Of a stretch of DNA of 64,000 nt, positions 59,347 through 64,000 are shown one piece after another; the first letter of the stretch is position 1; the number at the start of each line of letters is the position of its first letter. This DNA comes from an uncultured Eubacterium sp. Lineage in GTDB: Bacteria; Bacillota; Clostridia; Lachnospirales; Lachnospiraceae. Location: assembly GCA_910584595.1 (NCBI GenBank), contig CAJUBQ010000006.1, positions 1 to 64,000 on the forward strand. The letters are read 5' to 3'. Below the pieces are notes generated by a model. The model searched no databases and was not told where the DNA came from. It saw nothing but the letters and a program-made list of their open reading frames with translations. The position numbers were made by a program, and so were the translations under genes.

Positions 59347-60723
59347 ATGAATGCGAAACAACTGATCGCCAGTGGTATGGCAGCGCTGATGCTGGCAGGC
59401 GGCATTTTTGGAAATTCTGTACAGACACAGGCAGGTACGGCAATAGACGAATATACAGCTGTTATGGAAAATATGCAGACCGAATATATACAGGTTGATG
59501 ATCTTGCATATCGTGCAGGAAAGTTTTCCTTAAAAAGTATTCAGGTGGATGAAACGTATCAACTGTCTGAAAGCGTATGGGCGGATCAAGGCAGTGATTA
59601 TTATTTCAGCTTATTGAGTACGGAAGAAAAGAAATTATATCTGAATCTGAAAAAGCAGGCGGACAGGTATATGACAGGAACAGAACAGTTTCAGATGACA
59701 GAGGTAAATCGGAATGGGGAAAATGTCCCGGTTTATATTTTGCCGCTCGTATCTTTCGAAGGTCTGTCTACCATACAGATGAAAAAAGTGTTTTACTGCT
59801 TTATGTTTGAGAATCCGCAGTATTATTTTATCAGAAATTCGGTGATTTATTCTGAAACAACGAATATGATGACAGTCGGATTGTATAAGGTATTTTCAGA
59901 TGGAAATACGCGTGCGGAATATACTCGCCGTTTTGCAGAGCAGCTGCAAATCTGGGAGGAACAGGTGAATGCAGTGCAGACTCCGGTGGAAAAAGAGCTG
60001 CTCATTCATAAAATTGTCTGTGACTATGTAACTTATAATGAAACGATGGAAGTTGGCGATCCGGATGATAAGCAGATGAGCCAGAGCTGTATCAGCGCGG
60101 TTTTATTTGAGAAAAAAACGGTATGTGCCGGATATGCACAGTTGTTTACCTTGTTATGCGGCCGGTCAGGGATTGAATGTGTAACAGTTACAAGTCCTGG
60201 TCATGCATGGAATAAAGTGCGCATGGGAAATATCTGGTATAATGTGGACGCGACATGGAATGACTGCCGTGGAGATGATACATTTTTAAATGTATCAGAT
60301 GAAGAGCTGCTCGCAGCAGATTCCGAGCTGCAAGAACATGTCCTTTCAGACGAATGGGCGGGAATAGCCCCATCCTGTACAGATGTATTTGACGCACAGG
60401 CAGCGAATCTTGCAGATATACAATCCAATATTACAGCTCCGGATGCAGTTGTTGGGGAAATAGCTCTTGTAAATGAACAAGCCGGTAAGCTGAATGTCAG
60501 CTTTGTGCCAATGGACGGCTGTGATGGATATATGGTGCAGTATGCATCCAATGGCGCCATGCTTCCGGCAGACAAAGCAGATATTGAAACGTCATCTTTT
60601 GTGATTGAAGGATTAAAAAGCGGGAAGGCTTATTATGTCAGGGTACGGCCTTACCGGTGGAACAGTAAAGGAGAAAAGCTGTACGGGACTTTTTCAAAGA
60701 AAGTGAAGGAGACAGTTTTGTAA
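59347..60723 (+). CDS. Secreted transglutaminase-like protein with C-terminal FN3 domain
   Basis: The 458-residue protein has a signal peptide (residues about 1-30, ending VQTQA). A long helical region and a transglutaminase-like core follow. The catalytic triad is visible: Cys in TVCAGYAQLF near residue 262, His in SPGHAWNKV near 283, and Asp in NVDATWND near 302. An FN3-like domain ends the protein (residues about 375-458). Such proteins may act as peptidases or cross-linking enzymes at the surface. ATG 59347 is preferred over 59320 because AAAGGG lies upstream. The stop overlaps the next gene's ATG by 1 nt. Confidence 0.85.
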   Translation: MNAKQLIASGMAALMLAGGIFGNSVQTQAGTAIDEYTAVMENMQTEYIQVDDLAYRAGKFSLKSIQVDETYQLSESVWADQGSDYYFSLLSTEEKKLYLNLKKQADRYMTGTEQFQMTEVNRNGENVPVYILPLVSFEGLSTIQMKKVFYCFMFENPQYYFIRNSVIYSETTNMMTVGLYKVFSDGNTRAEYTRRFAEQLQIWEEQVNAVQTPVEKELLIHKIVCDYVTYNETMEVGDPDDKQMSQSCISAVLFEKKTVCAGYAQLFTLLCGRSGIECVTVTSPGHAWNKVRMGNIWYNVDATWNDCRGDDTFLNVSDEELLAADSELQEHVLSDEWAGIAPSCTDVFDAQAANLADIQSNITAPDAVVGEIALVNEQAGKLNVSFVPMDGCDGYMVQYASNGAMLPADKADIETSSFVIEGLKSGKAYYVRVRPYRWNSKGEKLYGTFSKKVKETVL

Positions 60724-61982
60724 TGGCGAGAAAAAAGAAAAAACAGGAAGTGATCCTGACACCCGAACAGCAGCGGGAAGCGGATTATCAAAAAGCTGTC
60801 AGACGTATGGAAGGTGCAGAAAAAATGCTGCAGCCTGAAGACCGTGTTCATATGTATAAAGAAGCTATTCAGATGTTTGAGCAGCTGGGCGATTATGAAG
60901 ACAGTGAGGTACGTAAGAAACGCTGTAAAAAGCGTCTGCCTCTGGCGCGTCGGGAACATCGGGAGGAAGTCTATCAAACCGGTATGCAGATGAAAGCGGA
61001 GGCAAAAAGTTCGTCTGATTACGAGGCAGCTATTGCACAATTTCGCCGGTTAAGACGTGAATATAAAGATATACCGGATCAAATTGAAGAATGTAAGCGT
61101 CTTAGAGAGAGTGCGAAAAAAAAAGAACGAATAAGAAATGTTTGGAAAAAGCTTACCTTTGCAGCAATTTTTGCAACAGTTGTCGGGCTGGCCGTTTTTT
61201 TGTGTTCCCCGGCTGCATTTTATCTGGAAGGCAATCTTTTGATGAGTATGCATGACTATGAGCGTGCAAATACAATTTTTGCAAAAAGCAAAGGATATAA
61301 GGATACGAAACAACGTGTACAGGAATGCAATTATCAAAGAGCCATGCTTGCGGCGCAGAAGAAAGATTACAAAAAGGCAGTTAAGCTGCTGCATGATAAA
61401 GTCGGTAATTATAAAGATGCACTGAAACAAAAGGCACAGTTTGAAAGGAAGCTGCTTTCTCAGGCTGGTGTTGGTGATACGGTTACTTTTGGAACAGCAA
61501 AGTGGCTGGTGGCAGATCTTGCATCTGGTACGGAGAAGAAGATTTTGCTGGTACGGAAAAAACCGATGAAAGCAAAAACTGTTTATCAGAATGCAGGTAT
61601 GAGTGCGTTGTGGGAAACTTCAAAGATGCGGACATGGTTGAATCAGGCGTTTTATGAGACATGTTTTTCTGCGTATGAACAGGAAGATATATTAGCGATA
61701 AACATCATTACGCCATCAAACAGTGTATATGGAACAAGCGGCGGAAATCAAACAACAGACCGGGTATTTTTGCTGGATGAAGAAGAGGCAGGACGATATA
61801 AAAAGCTGCTGCAGTCCGAAAACAATCAAAAAGCCTGGTGGCTGCGGACGCCTGGGAAAACGTCAGACAGCACAGCATTTGTATCCGCAGAAGGCGCGGT
61901 CATGCAATATGGATACGCAGCGGATTCAAAGGAGATGGCAGTACGGCCGGCAGTCTGGGTAGAAACAGATTTGATTCCTTAA
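60723..61982 (+). CDS. Membrane protein with TPR-like repeats and a DUF6273-like domain
   Basis: The 419-residue protein starts with a basic KKKK-rich segment and a helical TPR-like region (residues about 15-130). A single membrane segment comes next (about 142-165). A second TPR-like stretch lies at about 170-240: YERANTIFAKSKGYKDT and YQRAMLAAQKKDYKKAVKLL. The C-terminal domain has WETSKMRTWLNQAFYETCFS and WWLRTPG, which resembles DUF6273, a domain of gut Firmicute surface proteins of unknown function. The predicted topology puts the C-terminal domain outside. The TAATG overlap couples it to the transglutaminase-like gene. Confidence 0.75.
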   Translation: MARKKKKQEVILTPEQQREADYQKAVRRMEGAEKMLQPEDRVHMYKEAIQMFEQLGDYEDSEVRKKRCKKRLPLARREHREEVYQTGMQMKAEAKSSSDYEAAIAQFRRLRREYKDIPDQIEECKRLRESAKKKERIRNVWKKLTFAAIFATVVGLAVFLCSPAAFYLEGNLLMSMHDYERANTIFAKSKGYKDTKQRVQECNYQRAMLAAQKKDYKKAVKLLHDKVGNYKDALKQKAQFERKLLSQAGVGDTVTFGTAKWLVADLASGTEKKILLVRKKPMKAKTVYQNAGMSALWETSKMRTWLNQAFYETCFSAYEQEDILAINIITPSNSVYGTSGGNQTTDRVFLLDEEEAGRYKKLLQSENNQKAWWLRTPGKTSDSTAFVSAEGAVMQYGYAADSKEMAVRPAVWVETDLIP

Positions 61983-62085
61983 TTTTGAAGAGCTATGAAT
62001 GAACATTGTTTCCGGGAGACAGGACAGGCAGAATACGGAAAGGATAGAAGGATGAAAGGATAAATTAAAGGAGAATTTGACGAAT

Positions 62086-62721
62086 ATGAATTTAAAAAAA
62101 ACAGGAGCTTCTTTTTTAGCAGGAATGTTATGTATAGCATTGCTGGGTGGATGTGCAGAGAAGCAAAAAAAGACGCAGCAAAATGATTCTGAGACAGTTT
62201 CAGACATGAATGCGGCTTCGGAATTATCAATGGAAAGTGATGCACAAGAAGTTCTTAGTCTGGGTGAATTTTCACTTGAGGATATTACAGGAATGGCATA
62301 TACCAATGAGATGTTTCAGGATTATAAACTTACCATGATTAATGTGTTTACAACATGGTGTACACCATGTATTAATGAAATACCGGATTTGGAGAAGCTG
62401 CATCAGGAAATGAAAGAACAGGGGGTCAATGTTATAGGCGTAGTATTAGATGCGGCGGATGAGGCAGGAAATAAAAATGAAGAAGCGATTGAAAAGGCAA
62501 AGCTGTTGGCAGAACGGACAGGCGCAACCTATCCGTTTCTCATACCTGACGCAGGTGCGCTTAACGGCAGACTAAAAGGCATTGAAGCAGTACCGGAGAC
62601 TTTTTTTGCAGACAAAGAAGGAACAATTGTTGGAAAAACATATTCAGGAAGCCATAGTCTGGAAGATTGGAAAACGATCGTGCAGACGCAGCTGGACGGA
62701 CTGAAAGGAGATGCATCATGA
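62086..62721 (+). CDS. TlpA-like thioredoxin-fold lipoprotein
   Basis: Membrane-anchored thioredoxin-like protein facing outward, likely handling disulfides or heme-related thiols. The lipobox ALLGGCA lies near residue 23. The thioredoxin core begins NVFTTWCTPCINEIPDLEK near residue 87, with the redox motif CTPC, and has a cis-proline segment, EAVPETFF, near 168. The 211-residue length is typical. ATG 62086 is used; TTG 62077 is only 3 nt from AAGGAG. It is the first of a three-gene operon with a CXXC peptide and a 4Fe-4S protein, each overlapping the previous by a few nt. Confidence 0.9.
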   Translation: MNLKKTGASFLAGMLCIALLGGCAEKQKKTQQNDSETVSDMNAASELSMESDAQEVLSLGEFSLEDITGMAYTNEMFQDYKLTMINVFTTWCTPCINEIPDLEKLHQEMKEQGVNVIGVVLDAADEAGNKNEEAIEKAKLLAERTGATYPFLIPDAGALNGRLKGIEAVPETFFADKEGTIVGKTYSGSHSLEDWKTIVQTQLDGLKGDAS

Positions 62722-62861
62722 GGCATGGCGGCCGCTGGCAGGGAATTTGTGTAGCTGCAGCGGGACTTTTTATGATGTCATATGGTATTTATCGTGGCGA
62801 AATGAAAGTTGTTTTGGAAAAAGCAGTCAATATATGTATGGAGTGTATCGGAATTGGATAA
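62718..62861 (+). CDS. CD1871A-like CXXC motif small membrane protein
   Basis: The 47-residue protein has one membrane segment (residues about 9-25) and a C-terminal tail with the motif AVNICMECIGIG, in which CMEC is the CXXC. This matches my memory of the CD1871A family, which lies between a TlpA-like gene and a 4Fe-4S membrane protein gene in Clostridia. The ATGA overlap with the lipoprotein gene supports the start. It probably passes electrons or thiols between its two partners; this is inference. Confidence 0.8.
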   Translation: MRHGGRWQGICVAAAGLFMMSYGIYRGEMKVVLEKAVNICMECIGIG

Positions 62862-63699
62862 GAAGAGAAAAGCAGGAGAGCGGCGCCGCCACAAAATACA
62901 GGCGCTTTGGGCGTTGCTTACCAATAGTTATCTGACTGGTTTTATCCATGGGAAAATTTATCGCGGGAATTTAAAAAAACTATGTGTTCCGGGGTTAAAC
63001 TGTTATTCCTGTCCGGGGGCATTAGGTTCTTGTCCAATTGGAGCAATGCAGGCGGTTATTGGAAGCTGGAATTTTAAATTTGCATTTTATGTAGCCGGAT
63101 TTCTTGTGTTTATTGGAGCGATGGCGGGAAGATTTGTTTGCGGATGGCTGTGTCCGTTTGGATTCATTCAGGACTTACTGCATAAAATTCCTTTTCCGAA
63201 AAAAACAGGTACTTTTAAAAGCGACCGAATGCTGCGAAAACTGAAATATGTAATTTTATTGTTGTTCGTAATTTTGCTGCCGTTGTGTCTGACGGATGTA
63301 CTTGGTCAGGGAGCGCCATATTTTTGTAAACTGATATGTCCGGCCGGGACGCTGGAGGGTGGTATTCCACTTGCACTGTTGAATCAGTCAATGCATAGTG
63401 CGTTGGGATGGCTGTATATGTGGAAAAATGTGCTGCTGCTCTTAACAATCTTGCTGGCGGTGATGATCTATCGGCCGTTTTGTAAGTACATATGCCCGTT
63501 GGGTGCAGTGTATTCTATATTCAATCCAATTGCAGTCTTTCGCTATCGTGTGGATCAGGAAAAATGCACCGGATGCGGCGCGTGCAGAAAAGTATGTGAG
63601 ATGCAGCTTGATCCGGTAAGAGAGGCAAACCATCCAGAATGCATTCATTGTGGGCAGTGTAAAAAGGTATGCAGACAAAATGCAATTCGAAACAGATAA
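62854..63699 (+). CDS. 4Fe-4S membrane protein (NapH/CcdA-partner-like)
   Basis: The 281-residue protein has several membrane segments (near residues 65-90, 130-150, 195-215). Cysteine pairs lie on the membrane flanks (NCYSCPGALGSCPIG, CGWLCPFG, CKLICPAGT, CKYICPLG). A C-terminal ferredoxin-like part has CTGCGACRKVC and CIHCGQCKKVC, ligands for two [4Fe-4S] clusters. It likely carries electrons across the membrane to the thiol proteins of this operon. The start is a TTG at 62854, with GGAG about 10 nt upstream and an 8-nt overlap with the CXXC gene; a longer start is less likely. Confidence 0.88.
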   Translation: MDKKRKAGERRRHKIQALWALLTNSYLTGFIHGKIYRGNLKKLCVPGLNCYSCPGALGSCPIGAMQAVIGSWNFKFAFYVAGFLVFIGAMAGRFVCGWLCPFGFIQDLLHKIPFPKKTGTFKSDRMLRKLKYVILLLFVILLPLCLTDVLGQGAPYFCKLICPAGTLEGGIPLALLNQSMHSALGWLYMWKNVLLLLTILLAVMIYRPFCKYICPLGAVYSIFNPIAVFRYRVDQEKCTGCGACRKVCEMQLDPVREANHPECIHCGQCKKVCRQNAIRNR

Positions 63700-63742
63700 A
63701 CATTTGCTGTTTTTCTGGCGCCAATACAGAATCGTTATCAGA

Positions 63743-63785
63743 AATCCGGCATTTTGCCGCAGGCAAACTTTTCATATGCCGGATT
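63743..63785. other. Branched inverted repeat after the 4Fe-4S gene
   Basis: AATCCGGCAT (63743-63752) pairs with ATGCCGGATT (63776-63785), with an inner TTTGCC-GCA-GGCAAA hairpin at about 63753-63767. No T run follows. It may be a weak terminator or an mRNA end structure. Confidence 0.5.
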
Positions 63786-63858
63786 CTGCTACTGTGAGCG
63801 CTGTAGATGTGAACAGTAACCGGCGACCTGTTAACAATGTAAAAAAAGTGAGAAATAG

Positions 63859-63887
63859 CTTGCATTTATTTAGCTCTAATGCTACAA
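63859..63887 (+). promoter_or_regulatory. Promoter for a gene beyond the right edge
   Basis: TTGCAT (63859-63864), a 17-bp spacer and TACAAT (63882-63887), a good sigma-A match. No coding start is visible in the remaining 110 bp, so its gene or RNA lies outside the window. Confidence 0.55.
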
Positions 63888-64000
63888 TGAAAAAATAAAA
63901 AAAGGAATCAATATTTTTAACTGTTTTGTATGATCGGTCTATCGTTTTGCTCATCAAGCAAAATTCGGATGCAAACAGCGGCGTTATGCTTTCTTGGATT

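Overview
The window reads as chromosomal DNA of a low-to-moderate GC anaerobic Firmicute, most likely a gut Lachnospiraceae relative. This placement is inferred from the gene set: flavodiiron protein, type III glutamine synthetase, split transketolase, CD1871A-type CXXC peptide, HPr kinase, WhiA/RapZ, C_GCAxxG_C_C domain, and sigma-A promoters with AGGAGG ribosome sites. No rRNA, tRNA, CRISPR array or recognisable transposase was seen.

Layout. 1-730 holds one and a half copies of a large hairpin repeat, then the promoter of a flavodiiron protein (731-1906). 1964-3574 (minus) is an AAA-ATPase/PD-(D/E)XK protein, divergent from a complete four-gene Wadjet-type SMC defence operon in the order jetD-jetA-jetB-jetC (3911-12116). 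Without a visible promoter or terminator this runs into proB-proA and a ThyX-like gene (12138-14936). 15190-21169 is an L-arabinose/pentose-phosphate operon (araA, transaldolase, split transketolase, araD, galM), with no araB in view. 21343-26617 is a BlaI-type repressor with a clear operator, a very large M56 sensor-like protein and an orphan sugar-binding lipoprotein.

26618-27882 is a 1.27 kb gene-free region with two more copies of the large hairpin repeat and two possible small transcripts. 27883-42585 is mostly housekeeping: YvyF-like protein, pyrG, ftsH with a long repetitive tail, uvrC, hprK, M18 aminopeptidase, murB, rapZ, whiA, a lipid kinase and a MATE exporter. 42586-44841 contains a small orphan gene, an Rpn-like nuclease and smaller structured repeats. 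fba and type III glutamine synthetase follow (44842-48068), then a coiled-coil protein, an lrgAB operon with its FadR-type regulator, a second MATE exporter, and a C_GCAxxG_C_C/GGDEF/EAL fusion on the minus strand. 54860-63699 carries a DegV protein, a tiny protein with two regularly spaced four-cysteine modules, secreted FN3 proteins (GH25 lysozyme; transglutaminase-like) around murI, a DUF6273-like membrane protein, and a TlpA / CXXC peptide / 4Fe-4S membrane protein operon.

The strongest candidate for something undescribed is the large hairpin repeat, seen in four copies (three complete, one cut by the left edge). Each complete copy has two arms of about 67-68 nt around a loop of exactly 97 nt. 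The loop is nearly invariant, while the stems differ between copies but remain self-complementary within each copy. At both loci two copies sit head to head across an AT-rich spacer. The other main points are the Wadjet operon, the octad-cysteine protein, the redox-type/EAL fusion and a second repeat family with compensatory base changes. All family names come from motif recognition; no database search was run.
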